This document shows, piece after piece, positions 1 to 9,543 of a stretch of DNA of 64,000 nt (position 1 is its first letter; the number at the start of each line of letters is the position of its first letter). The stretch is taken from contig CALAJQ010000023.1 of assembly GCA_937922785.1 (NCBI GenBank), forward strand, positions 1-64,000, in the 5' to 3' direction. Under the pieces are notes generated by a model that worked only from the letters and a program-made list of their open reading frames with translations, did no database searches and was not told the origin of the DNA. This stretch comes from an uncultured Acidimicrobiales bacterium. Its GTDB lineage: Bacteria > Actinomycetota > Acidimicrobiia > Acidimicrobiales > SZUA-35. Both the position numbers and the translations under genes were made by a program.

Positions 1-3000
1 GTTTGAGATCTCAGCCCAGTTAACAAATTCGCCTGGAGCAACCGAGTCGGCTGTCAAGGTGATGTCGACTGTGGTCGACGCTCCCGCAGCTAGTGGGCCA
101 CCGGTGAAGGTTGCCGTGTTGCCAGCACCCGGAGTCCATGCTGCGTCGTTCAGTGAGAAACCGGCAGGGATGTAGTCGGTCACTTCAAAGGTTCCCGCAT
201 CAACGCTGCCCTGATTGAACACAGTGATAGTGAACGTGACGTCGGAACCCTCTTCGATGATCCCATCAGCTGGATCACCAAAAGTGTCTGAGGTGTAAAC
301 CTTGGTCAAGGCCAAGTCATACAGCTCAACTGTTACCCCAGCCGGGTCGTGGTCATCCTCGTCACCACCAGAGTTGTCAGTAACGTTGTCGCCCGCAGCA
401 CCAGGGCCAGTTGGCTGAACATCGTTGGCTTGGTCGGTGTCGGGAGTCGAATCAGTGTCATCGCCATCGTCGGCCGAGATCTCGGCCCAGTTAACAAAGT
501 CACCGGGGGCAACCGAATCCGCGGTCATGGTGATATCGATTGTGGTTGACGTACCCGCAACCAGCGGACCACCGGTAAAGGTCGCTGTGTTCCCGGCACC
601 AGGAGTCCAAGCCGCATCGTTCAGGGCGAAGCCGGCGGGTAAGTAATCGGTCACCGTAAAGGTGTTTGCATCGATGCTCCCCTGGTTCTCAACCGTGATT
701 GTGAACGTCACGTCAGCGCCCTGCTGGATGACTCCATCAGCTGGGCCACCGTAGGTATCTGAGGTGTAGACCTTGGTTAATGCCAGGTCGTAGTTGGAAA
801 CCGATACACCGGCCGGGTCGTGGTCGTCTTCGTCGCCACCACTGTTGTCAGTAACGTCGTCGCCAGTGGCACCAGGACCAGTTGGCTGAGCGTCGTTGGC
901 TTGATCAGCATCGGGGGCCGAGTCAATATCATCGCCGTCATCAGAGCTGATTTCGGCCCAGTTGACAAAGTCGCCGGAGGCAGCGCCCGCGGTCATTGTG
1001 ATATCGATCGTCGTTGACGCTCCAGCGGCTAGTGGGCCGCCAGTAAAGGTTGCCGCATTACCGGCACCCGGTGTCCAAGCTCCATCGTTCAAAGTGAACC
1101 CAGAGGGGAGGTAGTCAGTCACTTCGAATGTGGTGGCGTCAATCGTGCCTTGGTTGAACACTGTGATGGTGAAGGTCACGTCAGCGCCAGGAACAATCAC
1201 TCCGTCGGTGGCATCACCCGAAGTATCAGAGGTATAGACCTTCGTTAACGCCAGGTCGTAGTTGGCTACCGACACACCGGCCGGGTCATGATCGTCTTCG
1301 TCGCCACCACTGTTGTCGGTAACGTCATCACCAGCAGCACCAGGACCAATCGGCTGAACATCGTTGGCCTGGTCAGAGTCCGGAGTCGAGTCAATATCGT
1401 CGCCCGAGTCGTTGGAAATCTCAGCCCAGTTAACAAAGTCACCAGCGGTCGCGCTGTCAGCTGTCAAAGTGATGTCGACTGTCGTAGAGGCTCCAGCCGC
1501 CAACGGCCCGCCAGTGAAGGTTGCCGTGTTGCCAGCGCCCGGGGTCCATGCCCCATCGTTCAGCGAGAAACCGGCCGGAATGTAGTCGGTCACTTCGAAG
1601 GTCGCAGCGTCGATACTTCCCTGGTTGAACACAGTGATAGTGAACGTGACGTCAGCACCGGTGGTGATTACGCCGTCAGCTGGCGCCCCAGAGGTGTCTG
1701 ATGTGTAGACCTTGGTCAACGCAAGGTCATATGACGAAGTGACGCCAATGTCCATGGTGTGGTCGGTGTTAGAGGCGGTGAAGTTGATCGTCGGGAGACC
1801 GTTCACGTCAACCGCATCAGAGTCATTTCCGTCATCGCTACCAGCGTTATCGACCGTTGTGATTGGGGTGTCTTCGTAAGCCCCGCCAGCAGCGAAGATG
1901 CCACCAGCGTCGTAGTTAACCTGAGCCAGCCGGATCTGATAGTCAAGATCGTTGCGGTCAAAGCCAGCAATGGCGTCGCTGTGGAAGTAGTACAGACCGT
2001 TCGCATCGGTGGTTGTTGTTGCAATCACGGTGCCTGAGTTGTCCAGAAGTTCGACTACAGCGCCAACGACCGAAACTTCGGCGGGATCGGCTATGCCGTC
2101 GCGGTCAGCGTCAACCCACACTCGGTTTCCAACCTCGATCGGGGCTTCGCCGCACAGGACCTGCACGTCGCCAATGCCTGCTGCCTTTTCAAACGAACCG
2201 ACGTCTACCGGGCTGCCAGGACCGCCGTCATAAAGACGGTACCCACGCACATGTTCACCGGCGTTATGGGTCGGCGTTGTTTCGTTCGCGAACCATTCGA
2301 GGCCACCGGACTGCCACGTGTTAGACGGGTTAATCGGATCGAAAGCGTTGGTTACAGAATACGGACGTCCCGGTATCTGGACCGGCGAGCCGAGGGCCGT
2401 CTCAGTGTGAGAGGTGCCGTAGTTGTCACCGGTGTAGAAGTAGTCCGCTCCGCTAGTCGGGAACGTGTAACTTGCGCCGGCAGCCTCGGCTCGGATTAGG
2501 TCACCAGAGCTCAGCGGCTGGGCCACTTGGTAGATCGTGCCGCCGCGCTGATAGAAGGCGTTCGAGCCCATCTGGTGGCCCCAGATGTCCATGATGCCGA
2601 TGATCAGGTCATCACCGTCCTGAGTGATATCAGAAACCAGCGGCTGCGGGTAGGCGACACCGCCACCAGGCCAGCCGGTAAAGTTCCGCGCGTAAGGGGC
2701 TTCACTAACCCACGGGTGCCAAGTAGCTAGCGCCTGGAAGTCGTTGGTGCCGTTTTGTGTGCCCCGTGATGTTGTTGGAATCGGTACATCCACAACCCAT
2801 GCGAAGCCGGTGCCTGAGAAGCTGTAGATTGCGGCTGAAAGTTGCGCCGGATCACCCAGAACTGGGCCGGTTGCTGCGTTCGCTGGGCCCTGGCCAACCG
2901 TTGTTGATTCGGCTGTACAGGTTGCTGAGACCAGCAGTGTTCCGTCATCGAGGAAACCAAGACCAAAGGGGCGCAGGTCAGGATCAGCACAAGGCGCTCC

Positions 3001-4023
3001 GAGAGCGGCGCTCGTGATATCGGTTCGTACCACGCCGGCACCATTGGCCGAACCATCGGCGTTGATTGGGATAGTGACCAGTTGCTTTTGTCCAAGGTCG
3101 ACCACATGCATCGTGTTTCCGTCATCAGAGACTGCGACGTCGCCAAGACCGGACTTACCAACATCATCGAAGGCGGCGAAGTCGTTCAGCCAGCCGTCTG
3201 TGTCTCCCGAATGTGGGTTAACCGCAGTTGGATCGGTTGTGTAGAACTCTGAAACTGTTCCTGCGGGGTCGATCCAATAGATCGTGGTCGGGTTGTCAGT
3301 CGGGCCAAGCTGGGTATGGCGCTTCACAAAGGAAGCTCCATAAATACTGCCGTCGTAGTTGGTAGCGATGCCATAAACCGAGCCAACTTCGCCGAGGGTT
3401 GCTTGAACAACATAAGGGTCGTCCTGGAAGCCACTACCTGCAGTTGATTGATTGTCGACAGCACCGTCGGGCAGCGTCACAATTGCAGCCATGTTGTCAT
3501 GGTCGGCGACGTTGCCAAAGAGGAAACAAGTGGTTGCCAGGTCGGGCTGGTTTTCACAGAACGAACCCGGCGCCCCAACGCCAGCGTTGCCCACCGAACC
3601 GGTGCCACACTCTGAGGCATCGTTCACGAACTGGGTTAGTGGACCAGAATCGGGGCCGATCGGACGTGACTCCCACCCGGCGTCAAGCCCGCTGAAGTCG
3701 ATACGAATCGGGAAGTCGTTCGTGTCGAGCCCTATCGTCCACGCTCCGTTCGCATCAGTCACTGCGCTCAGCTCTGTGCCATCTTCGGTTGTGATGGTCA
3801 CATCGATACCGGGAACCGGGTCGTCCAGCCAGTTGGCGTAGTCATCGGAAACGTGGCTGTAGTCCTCAGCCCGTTCGCCGTCTGCGTCATAGTCGTGGAA
3901 GACGAACCCGCCACAAGTCGTTGGAGCCGCTGCGGCTTGCTGGGTCTGAATGGTCAGTCCAGTGGCAGCAACAGCTACCACGAGAAGACTCATTGCCACG
4001 TTGGCGAACGCCCGGTTGATCAT
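1..4023 (-). CDS. Giant secreted SdrD-B/DUF11-repeat surface protein (C-terminus beyond the left edge)
   Basis: The reading frame opens at the ATG at 4023 and stays open for 1341 codons to position 1, so the C-terminus lies outside the window. Residues 1-33 are a Sec signal peptide (MINRAFANVAMS..., ending near QAAAA). A CGGFVFHDYDADG segment (SdrD_B-like, about 35-120) is followed by a roughly 500-residue domain resembling a beta-propeller. A second SdrD_B-like domain starts near residue 631 (GNRVWVDADRDG). From about residue 765 there are tandem DUF11 repeats, each opening with YDLALTKVYTSDT and containing FVNWAEIS, spaced 157, 156 and 157 residues apart. Asp-rich linkers (DNSGGDEDDHDPAG) separate them and suggest calcium binding. 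Such proteins are cell-surface adhesins or structural layers. The exact role is unknown and no anchoring signal is visible. Confidence 0.85.
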   Translation of the reverse strand, partial: MINRAFANVAMSLLVVAVAATGLTIQTQQAAAAPTTCGGFVFHDYDADGERAEDYSHVSDDYANWLDDPVPGIDVTITTEDGTELSAVTDANGAWTIGLDTNDFPIRIDFSGLDAGWESRPIGPDSGPLTQFVNDASECGTGSVGNAGVGAPGSFCENQPDLATTCFLFGNVADHDNMAAIVTLPDGAVDNQSTAGSGFQDDPYVVQATLGEVGSVYGIATNYDGSIYGASFVKRHTQLGPTDNPTTIYWIDPAGTVSEFYTTDPTAVNPHSGDTDGWLNDFAAFDDVGKSGLGDVAVSDDGNTMHVVDLGQKQLVTIPINADGSANGAGVVRTDITSAALGAPCADPDLRPFGLGFLDDGTLLVSATCTAESTTVGQGPANAATGPVLGDPAQLSAAIYSFSGTGFAWVVDVPIPTTSRGTQNGTNDFQALATWHPWVSEAPYARNFTGWPGGGVAYPQPLVSDITQDGDDLIIGIMDIWGHQMGSNAFYQRGGTIYQVAQPLSSGDLIRAEAAGASYTFPTSGADYFYTGDNYGTSHTETALGSPVQIPGRPYSVTNAFDPINPSNTWQSGGLEWFANETTPTHNAGEHVRGYRLYDGGPGSPVDVGSFEKAAGIGDVQVLCGEAPIEVGNRVWVDADRDGIADPAEVSVVGAVVELLDNSGTVIATTTTDANGLYYFHSDAIAGFDRNDLDYQIRLAQVNYDAGGIFAAGGAYEDTPITTVDNAGSDDGNDSDAVDVNGLPTINFTASNTDHTMDIGVTSSYDLALTKVYTSDTSGAPADGVITTGADVTFTITVFNQGSIDAATFEVTDYIPAGFSLNDGAWTPGAGNTATFTGGPLAAGASTTVDITLTADSATAGDFVNWAEISNDSGDDIDSTPDSDQANDVQPIGPGAAGDDVTDNSGGDEDDHDPAGVSVANYDLALTKVYTSDTSGDATDGVIVPGADVTFTITVFNQGTIDATTFEVTDYLPSGFTLNDGAWTPGAGNAATFTGGPLAAGASTTIDITMTAGAASGDFVNWAEISSDDGDDIDSAPDADQANDAQPTGPGATGDDVTDNSGGDEDDHDPAGVSVSNYDLALTKVYTSDTYGGPADGVIQQGADVTFTITVENQGSIDANTFTVTDYLPAGFALNDAAWTPGAGNTATFTGGPLVAGTSTTIDITMTADSVAPGDFVNWAEISADDGDDTDSTPDTDQANDVQPTGPGAAGDNVTDNSGGDEDDHDPAGVTVELYDLALTKVYTSDTFGDPADGIIEEGSDVTFTITVFNQGSVDAGTFEVTDYIPAGFSLNDAAWTPGAGNTATFTGGPLAAGASTTVDITLTADSVAPGEFVNWAEISN
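321..1731 (-). repeat. Tandem DUF11 coding repeats, about 470 bp each
   Basis: The codon for the Tyr of YDLALTK lies at 1731-1729, 1260-1258, 792-790 and 321-319, giving spacings of 471, 468 and 471 bp. Four repeat starts are visible and the last continues to the window edge. The copies diverge at synonymous sites, so the array is not a very recent amplification. Confidence 0.85.
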
Positions 4024-4232
4024 CTTAAGAAACCCACTGTCTAAATTTCTGGAGTGCTAAATACATCAATTCACATGCTCATTGACTATTCGCACTTCGG
4101 AATCGACAGACGATTTGTTAGCTCTAGGCTGCGAAAATGGGTCCACTAGCCCTGTTCGCTACCCCCTATCGCAAGACGTCACGACCAGACGTCGCGTCCG
4201 CGCCGTGAACGCGACGGACCAAATCACCTAAG

Positions 4233-4267
4233 ACGGCCGAAGTCTCGCTGGGTGAGACTTCGGCCGT
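4233..4267 (-). terminator. Strong stem-loop between the two leftmost minus-strand genes
   Basis: ACGGCCGAAGTCTC (4233-4246) pairs perfectly with GAGACTTCGGCCGT (4254-4267) across a 7-nt loop. It lies just downstream of the gene ending at 4274. The T-run (ATTTTCT) is on the plus-strand side, while the minus-strand exit carries only a weak CTTAGGTGATTT tract. Confidence 0.7.
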
Positions 4268-4273
4268 ATTTTC

Positions 4274-6841
4274 TCAAGAATTGCGGGCGGCACCACCGGC
4301 AATCAATTGGTTGCCTGTGCCAATGGGAGTCAGATTCTCGATCCGTGGCCCTCTGTAGTGATCGTAAAATCGGAGGTCATACTCGGTACTAGACAAGATT
4401 CTGCTAACTAGCTCGCTGGGAGCTTGGCCGTTCCGAAATTTCTCTTCCTCGACCGCTAGAACATCCGGCGATGGGATTCTTTCAAGCAGGGCGATGTAGG
4501 TACCAACAACTTGAACTCGGGCCGCCCATTGCGTTGCGTACTCTTTGGACTCACTGAAGTAGATCATCAACTGACCTCTACTGATCTGACCGCTTTCAAG
4601 CAAGCTGCGCCAATACGCGTAACCATCTGCGTCTGGAGTCCGGCCAAGGACGTTGGCGTAAACCAAGGTTATGAACTCGGTATCGCTTGTATCTCCATAT
4701 GTGTTGATGAACTCCTTAGAAAGCGTGAATTGGTCCGACACGCTGTCCATTGGATACCCACCCTGGCGCACACCCATCCAATACCTCAGGCCTTGGGCAT
4801 CGGGGAGCCGTCCGAAGTAGGCCTGGTAGAGCCGTATGTTCGGATCGGCGATATTGCGATACTCAGCTGAGGTCAACAACCCGGTGACGAAGCTGGTCTT
4901 AGTGCGCTTGCCAGAGTCCAGATCTGAGGACCAGTTCGATAGTTCCTGACCACTCGGTGAGCGACCTAAGAAGTCGTCATATTGCTGAATCACGAACTGC
5001 CTGGTGTCGTCGTTCGGGTGAACGATGAGTTCACCGATCTCGAACCAAACCGGGCGTTCCGGTACCTCGATGAACTCTCGGTAGGCCGAAGCTGGATCGC
5101 CGAAATCGTGGTACCGCCAGATCGCAGTCAGGTCAGAGTTCTCATCCTCTAGTGCTTCTAGGGAGCATCGGTCCCAATCGGCGTGACGAATCGAAAGCCG
5201 TGTCGGCTGGTCATAGACAACGGTGTGATCCATCCTGAATACCTCACCATGACGCCAGCAAATCAAGGTGATCTGTCTACTGTCGGTGAGCCCGCCGCCT
5301 GACCGGAACGGGTAGATCCATACTGGCAGTCCTTCGTTGTCAAAGGGCCGAAGTCCAAACGTCGCATCTCCGTTGAGTTCAACGCTGAAGTCACCACCTA
5401 GAAAGTCACGAACGACGCCGTCTACGACCGGGCCCCACGAACCGATGTATGTGCCTTGAATCGAGTGCCGAGCCCTGAGCCAACACGTTGAGCCCTTAAC
5501 AACCCTAAACGTCTCATTTAACGCGGCTGTCCCTTCGAAGCTCTGGGTGGCAAAGGGGAAGTATTGAATGGGTGCGCTGCAATCAACTGTTACTCGGCGG
5601 CTCTGAGCCGTGGTTTGCAGGTCAATCTCCAAGTTCACGAATTCTGGAGCGCCAACCACTTCGAACTCGAGCAGCTGCTTTGCGTTGATCTCCAGCGAGT
5701 AAGTGCCTGGCTCCATGTATGGCGGTCGAAACGACAGGCCACTCCCCTCGATCAGGACTTCCTTCATTTCGATACCGCTGAGCCCATTGCCGCTGGCTCC
5801 GACGAAGCCGACTGGTTCCATGCTCCAGAACTCAACGGCAAAGCGCTGATCGTCAAGAATGTGAAACTGCTCGTGAGACCTCGATTTCAGAACGGGACCG
5901 TCGCTGATCAGATAAATAGTGTCACCTGAATCGAGGTAGACGCCGTGGTTGTAGTCGCGAGCGTGACTTAACACTCGGTCTGGCATGAAAGGCAGGTCCA
6001 GGGTCCGTCGACCTTCGTCGCGACTGCCGTCACCGAAGAACACCGTGAGCGTCGACTCGCCCGCTGCCAACGGCACGACGTATAGCCGGGTGAACGCATG
6101 TCCAGCGGTCAGGTGAACTGAGTTCGCAGGTACTTCGTAAGTCTGGGACAAGTAATCGAACCGGGTATTCCATTCCTCCACGGTGTTGCCGGATCTTCTT
6201 AGGTATCCCGATGCAATGAACTCATCGGTGCCGGTGTGCAACTTGGGAATCTCGTTGGCAAAGCCCAGCACTTTGTATTGAGCTCCCTCGGAATTGGTGA
6301 CTAGCCCAATATGGGGCCCGGCAGCGCTTAGGTCGACGGGGTCGCCTACCTCCAACGGCCACTCATTCCCGGGTGTAATCCCAACGGGAATCCAGTACAT
6401 GACTGCGACCCGTTCGCCGTTGCGATTGCCAATCAGGAGCAAATGGCTCTGCAGGATGTGGCAGTCGACAATTGACTCGAACCCGAATTCGATAGGTGCT
6501 GAGTCAAAGACAACACCCTTCTCCCAGGAATCAAAGATGATCAGTCGCTGAGGCTCACAGAAAACGCTCTTTGAGGTTGAGTCTGCATGGGTAACTGACG
6601 GCATTCCCATGTCGGTGAAGGAAAAATCATCCCTCGAAACAAATCGCGCGCCAAAGTCAGTTTGAACGACAATGCCTTGGTCTTGAGTGGCAATGAGCTC
6701 CAAACCCGGACGAGAGACGCTCCAAACCGTTGCTGCATCCAGCACCGATTGCTGTTCGTCATCCAAAGCTGAGGCTGGCGCTAGTAACCCAACCCAGGCC
6801 ACGAGTGCGAGGAACATTCCAACGCCTAGTTTCCGCCACAT
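4274..6841 (-). CDS. Secreted protein with C-terminal DUF4214 domains
   Basis: 855 aa. A clear Sec signal peptide (MWRKLGVGMFLALVAWVGLL, cleavage after PASA near residue 25) shows export. Residues 26 to about 400 look beta-rich, perhaps a propeller, and about 400-600 look Ig-like with several Cys. I recognise neither. From about residue 610 there are four DUF4214-type units: FLGRSPSGQELSNW, YFGRLPDAQGLRYW, VLGRTPDADGYAYW and a degenerate LLERIPSPD. DUF4214 is a helical module of unknown function, frequent on exoproteins and sometimes linked to adhesion or S-layers. The gene is monocistronic, divergent from the DUF418 gene, and has a hairpin right after its stop. Confidence 0.85.
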   Translation of the reverse strand: MWRKLGVGMFLALVAWVGLLAPASALDDEQQSVLDAATVWSVSRPGLELIATQDQGIVVQTDFGARFVSRDDFSFTDMGMPSVTHADSTSKSVFCEPQRLIIFDSWEKGVVFDSAPIEFGFESIVDCHILQSHLLLIGNRNGERVAVMYWIPVGITPGNEWPLEVGDPVDLSAAGPHIGLVTNSEGAQYKVLGFANEIPKLHTGTDEFIASGYLRRSGNTVEEWNTRFDYLSQTYEVPANSVHLTAGHAFTRLYVVPLAAGESTLTVFFGDGSRDEGRRTLDLPFMPDRVLSHARDYNHGVYLDSGDTIYLISDGPVLKSRSHEQFHILDDQRFAVEFWSMEPVGFVGASGNGLSGIEMKEVLIEGSGLSFRPPYMEPGTYSLEINAKQLLEFEVVGAPEFVNLEIDLQTTAQSRRVTVDCSAPIQYFPFATQSFEGTAALNETFRVVKGSTCWLRARHSIQGTYIGSWGPVVDGVVRDFLGGDFSVELNGDATFGLRPFDNEGLPVWIYPFRSGGGLTDSRQITLICWRHGEVFRMDHTVVYDQPTRLSIRHADWDRCSLEALEDENSDLTAIWRYHDFGDPASAYREFIEVPERPVWFEIGELIVHPNDDTRQFVIQQYDDFLGRSPSGQELSNWSSDLDSGKRTKTSFVTGLLTSAEYRNIADPNIRLYQAYFGRLPDAQGLRYWMGVRQGGYPMDSVSDQFTLSKEFINTYGDTSDTEFITLVYANVLGRTPDADGYAYWRSLLESGQISRGQLMIYFSESKEYATQWAARVQVVGTYIALLERIPSPDVLAVEEEKFRNGQAPSELVSRILSSTEYDLRFYDHYRGPRIENLTPIGTGNQLIAGGAARNS

Positions 6842-7018
6842 GAGCCAGAAGGTACCAGGTTGCTCAAACGATCGATAGAGCCCTGGATGTAGCTAGCCGT
6901 CCAACTGGATAATTCAACATCGCCTTGGTCCGACGTTCCTGACGACTTCTGGTGCTGGCCGGACATACACCTAACAAGCGATAATGATCTTGCCCTTCCT
7001 CAGACGGCCAACCAACGA

Positions 7019-8179
7019 ATGACACTGACTCCCCCAACCGACTCGACACCTAAGACGCCACCTCCGCAAGGACCGGTGCAATCAGTCGAGCGAATGACCT
7101 CGCTAGATGCCCTCCGCGGGTTCGCGATCCTGGCGATCTTGCCGATGAACGCCCTCAGCTTCGGTCTTCACGATGCGGCCTACCGCAATGTCTCAGCCGA
7201 CGGCATCGCTCAACCTTTGGACTGGGTCTTCGGCTTGTTGTCGATGATTTTTGTTGACCAGAAGGCCATGGCACTTTTCTCGCTGCTGTTCGGTGTCGGA
7301 GTCGAAGTGTTTGCCAGCCGGGCTGCGGTAAAGGGCCGTCGAGTTGTGTGGCTCAGCCTTTGGCGGTTCTTTCTTCTGGCAATCATCGGCGTGGCCCACA
7401 TGTTTACCTGGGAAGGCGACGTCCTACTGCTCTACGCGCTGTGTGCCCCGATAGTTCTACTGTTTCGCATGGCTCCGCCCAAGCTCTTGGTCGGCCTGGG
7501 AGTATCGCTAAGCCTGGCGGGGGCCGTAACTGCGCCGTTTGCCCAGAACGCAATTTCTTCTGGGTCGGGCGGCCTTGACGACTACTGGACCACCGGCACC
7601 GGGACTACATCGGATGTCCTTGACCTGTGGTTTGTGGCCGATGGTTTCGGCCGAGCGTTAGGGCTGATGCTCATTGGCGTCGGCCTGTATCGGTTAGGCG
7701 TGGTCCAGGGAGCACGAGACAAGGACTACTACTCACGCCTGGCGGTGTGGGGCCTGGGAATTGGCACCACCATTACCGCCGCTGGAATTGCCTTTCGTCT
7801 TATCACCGACTGGTCCTCTGACTACGCTCTCACCGGCCACATCCCAACAACGATCGGCACTGTCCCGATGGCGCTGGGATACATGGGATTGATCATCAAC
7901 TGGAACCGAGGTTCGAGTCCGCTAGTTGAACGATTCCGCAACCTCGGCCGAATGGCTCTAACCAACTACCTGACCCAGACGGCTCTAGGGCTCACCACGC
8001 TCGGATATCTAGCTGACCGCGTCGACGTAACTAGAACCATGATCGTCGCCTGGTTCTTGGCCGTATGGGCGCTACAACTTTGGTGGTCAACCTGGTGGCT
8101 GGCTCGGTTCCGCTACGGGCCTTTCGAGTGGGCCTGGCGCTGCGCTACCTATCGCTCGCTACAACCGATGCTGCGTTAG
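7019..8179 (+). CDS. DUF418 family membrane protein (YeiB-like)
   Basis: 386 aa polytopic inner-membrane protein. The N-terminal RMTSLDALRGFAILAILPMN is the hallmark opening of the DUF418/YeiB family, related to acyltransferase_3-like heparan N-acetyltransferase folds. The C-terminus (GPFEWAWRC...YRSLQPM) matches the family's closing motif. About ten hydrophobic segments are visible. Family function is not established; a transport or acyl-transfer role has been proposed. The start is the ATG at 7019, and upstream TAATGAT-like sequence near 6980 could be a -10 region with a short leader. The next gene follows 30 bp downstream and may be co-transcribed. Confidence 0.85.
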   Translation: MTLTPPTDSTPKTPPPQGPVQSVERMTSLDALRGFAILAILPMNALSFGLHDAAYRNVSADGIAQPLDWVFGLLSMIFVDQKAMALFSLLFGVGVEVFASRAAVKGRRVVWLSLWRFFLLAIIGVAHMFTWEGDVLLLYALCAPIVLLFRMAPPKLLVGLGVSLSLAGAVTAPFAQNAISSGSGGLDDYWTTGTGTTSDVLDLWFVADGFGRALGLMLIGVGLYRLGVVQGARDKDYYSRLAVWGLGIGTTITAAGIAFRLITDWSSDYALTGHIPTTIGTVPMALGYMGLIINWNRGSSPLVERFRNLGRMALTNYLTQTALGLTTLGYLADRVDVTRTMIVAWFLAVWALQLWWSTWWLARFRYGPFEWAWRCATYRSLQPMLR

Positions 8180-8209
8180 TACTGTCGCCAGCAAAGGAGC
8201 GAGGCCCCC

Positions 8210-8458
8210 ATGAAAGACATCCCTGGAATTGATGAAGATGGCAATCCGAAGAATGGCCCGTTTGAAGTGTTCTTCAAGAACGGTGAACCCCGGGCAACAG
8301 GCGGCTTCGACGACGAAGGGCTAAGGCACGGCCTGTGGAAGCGATACCACGCCAACGGCCAACTTTGGGACGAAGGCCGCTTCGAACACGGCAAGAAAAA
8401 GGGCATCTGGAAGGTCTATGACGAATCGGGCGAGATCCTAAAGACTCAACGCTTCTAG
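8210..8458 (+). CDS. Small MORN-2 repeat protein (YwqK-like)
   Basis: 82 aa. Three short repeats of the MORN_2 type are visible: NGPFEVFFKNGEPRATGGF, HGLWKRYHANGQLWDEGRF and KGIWKVYDESGEI. Each has the G-W/F-xxY/F-xxxG pattern seen in YwqK-family antitoxin-like proteins. AAAGGAG at 8193-8199 lies 10 nt before the ATG. There is no signal peptide. Function is unknown; no toxin partner is adjacent. Confidence 0.75.
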   Translation: MKDIPGIDEDGNPKNGPFEVFFKNGEPRATGGFDDEGLRHGLWKRYHANGQLWDEGRFEHGKKKGIWKVYDESGEILKTQRF

Positions 8459-8519
8459 CTGTCGAGTGCTGCTGAACGCCAGGGTTAGCTGGTTAGACCT
8501 GCCGTCCTGATAGCGCGAT

Positions 8520-8743
8520 TTAGCGGGCTACAGAATCAGCGTCAGCCGGGGCTTCAACAGCTGGTCCGAGAATGCCCGGCCCACGTACTGCGTCTCCGGC
8601 GGCGCTGATCATCTCGAAGGCGGTCTCAGCGAGGTCTGCCGGGATAGCGGGTGACTGGCCAGCGGGTCCGGGCCGGCGACGTCAGCCTCGGCTTGTTCTG
8701 CTGGTGCTTCTCCACCAGTACACGTCGCCGCGACTCGTTTCAT
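8520..8743 (-). pseudogene. Small Ala/Glu/Pro-rich reading frame, apparently frameshifted
   Basis: On the minus strand an ATG at 8743 opens MKRVAATCTGGEAPAEQAEA..., then the natural-looking composition continues in another frame (AIPADLAETAFEMISAAGD...VEAPADADSVAR) to a TAA at 8522-8520. The switch lies near 8650. The two halves share an unusual Ala/Pro/Glu/Asp composition, which suggests one ancestral gene. There is no family recognition, and it could also be chance open frame. It fills the otherwise empty 8459-8776 interval. Confidence 0.3.
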
Positions 8744-8776
8744 TTGCCAGATCACATGGCCAAGGACCTCGATTGC

Positions 8777-9148
8777 CTAGCGGTGCTGATCGATCATGAT
8801 TGTGTTGCCATCAGGGTCAGCGATGATCAGATGAGCGGGACCTTCAGACGCATCGTCGGTGTTGGCTGAAGCGATGCCAACGCCAGCTTGTTCAAGACTG
8901 GCCCGAAGCTGACGAACATCTGTGAAGCCGTCAACTTCTTGGCCTACCCCGACCCAACCAGGGTTGAATGTCAGAATGTTGTTCTCGAACATGCCTTGGA
9001 ACAACCCAATTACGGTCGATCCGTTCGCCAAGATCGTCCAGGCTTCACCGTCACCGCCGACGGCCTCAAACCCAAGCTTGGAGTAGAACGCCAATGACGC
9101 TTGCAGATCTTTCACCGCGAGGCTTACCGAGAATGCTCCAAGATCCAT
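8777..9148 (-). CDS. VOC family protein (glyoxalase/bleomycin-resistance fold)
   Basis: 123 aa from the ATG at 9148 (MDLGAFSVSLAVKDLQASLA). A longer frame reaches 9241, but family start position favours this Met. VOC hallmarks are SVSLAVKDLQASLAFYSKLG at the start and ADPDGNTIMIDQH at the end, the latter typical of a metal-ligand Glu/Asp strand. Single-domain members work as dimers in metal-dependent isomerase, dioxygenase or binding roles. The substrate cannot be deduced. It lies 31 bp from the next minus-strand frame. Confidence 0.85.
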   Translation of the reverse strand: MDLGAFSVSLAVKDLQASLAFYSKLGFEAVGGDGEAWTILANGSTVIGLFQGMFENNILTFNPGWVGVGQEVDGFTDVRQLRASLEQAGVGIASANTDDASEGPAHLIIADPDGNTIMIDQHR

Positions 9149-9179
9149 GAACCGAACCCTAGCTCCAACTTGTAAGGCG

Positions 9180-9476
9180 TCAGCTTGTGAGGACGTCGCC
9201 TCTTTGGCCGAGCCCCAAAGCCGCCTCGAACAGTTTCTCATATCTTCCGAATATCTTCAGCTCAGATAAGGCCTGGGCATGCGCTGCCGGCCCAGCATCA
9301 GGCCGGTTGTTCCACGGCTGCATTGGTTCGCTCTCGGCCCATTGGTCGGCAAACGCTCGCAAGTTCGTGCCAACCACATCCTCAACGTCCTTACCGTCTG
9401 CCTCAGCACTAGCCAAATGATCCGAGAGTTCAGGCGAGGGTGCTTTGAAGCTGCTTAGCTGCCCCGCCTTTTCCAT
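9180..9476 (-). CDS. Small protein with PadR/DUF1048-like features, possibly a remnant
   Basis: 98 aa from the ATG at 9476. In the same frame the sequence is open up to 9575, and residues just before this Met read RIIYPLLTRMEKAGQL, like the wing region of PadR regulators. Downstream, SAEADGKDVEDVVGTNLRAFADQW resembles the DUF1048 motif (...GKsvlevtGedv..FcDel). The N-terminal recognition helix is missing and the frame overlaps the end of the upstream PhoX gene, so this may be a truncated regulator. Homology is uncertain. Confidence 0.4.
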   Translation of the reverse strand: MEKAGQLSSFKAPSPELSDHLASAEADGKDVEDVVGTNLRAFADQWAESEPMQPWNNRPDAGPAAHAQALSELKIFGRYEKLFEAALGLGQRGDVLTS

Positions 9477-9543
9477 CCGAGTTAGCAACGGATAGATAAT
9501 GCGGCTATTGGGGGAAAGGGCAGCCCGCTGAAGCTGGACAGGC

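Noticed and set aside
7909-7930. GGTTCGAGTCC inside the DUF418 gene as a possible tRNA
   Set aside because: It lies within a well supported membrane-protein coding sequence and has no cloverleaf.
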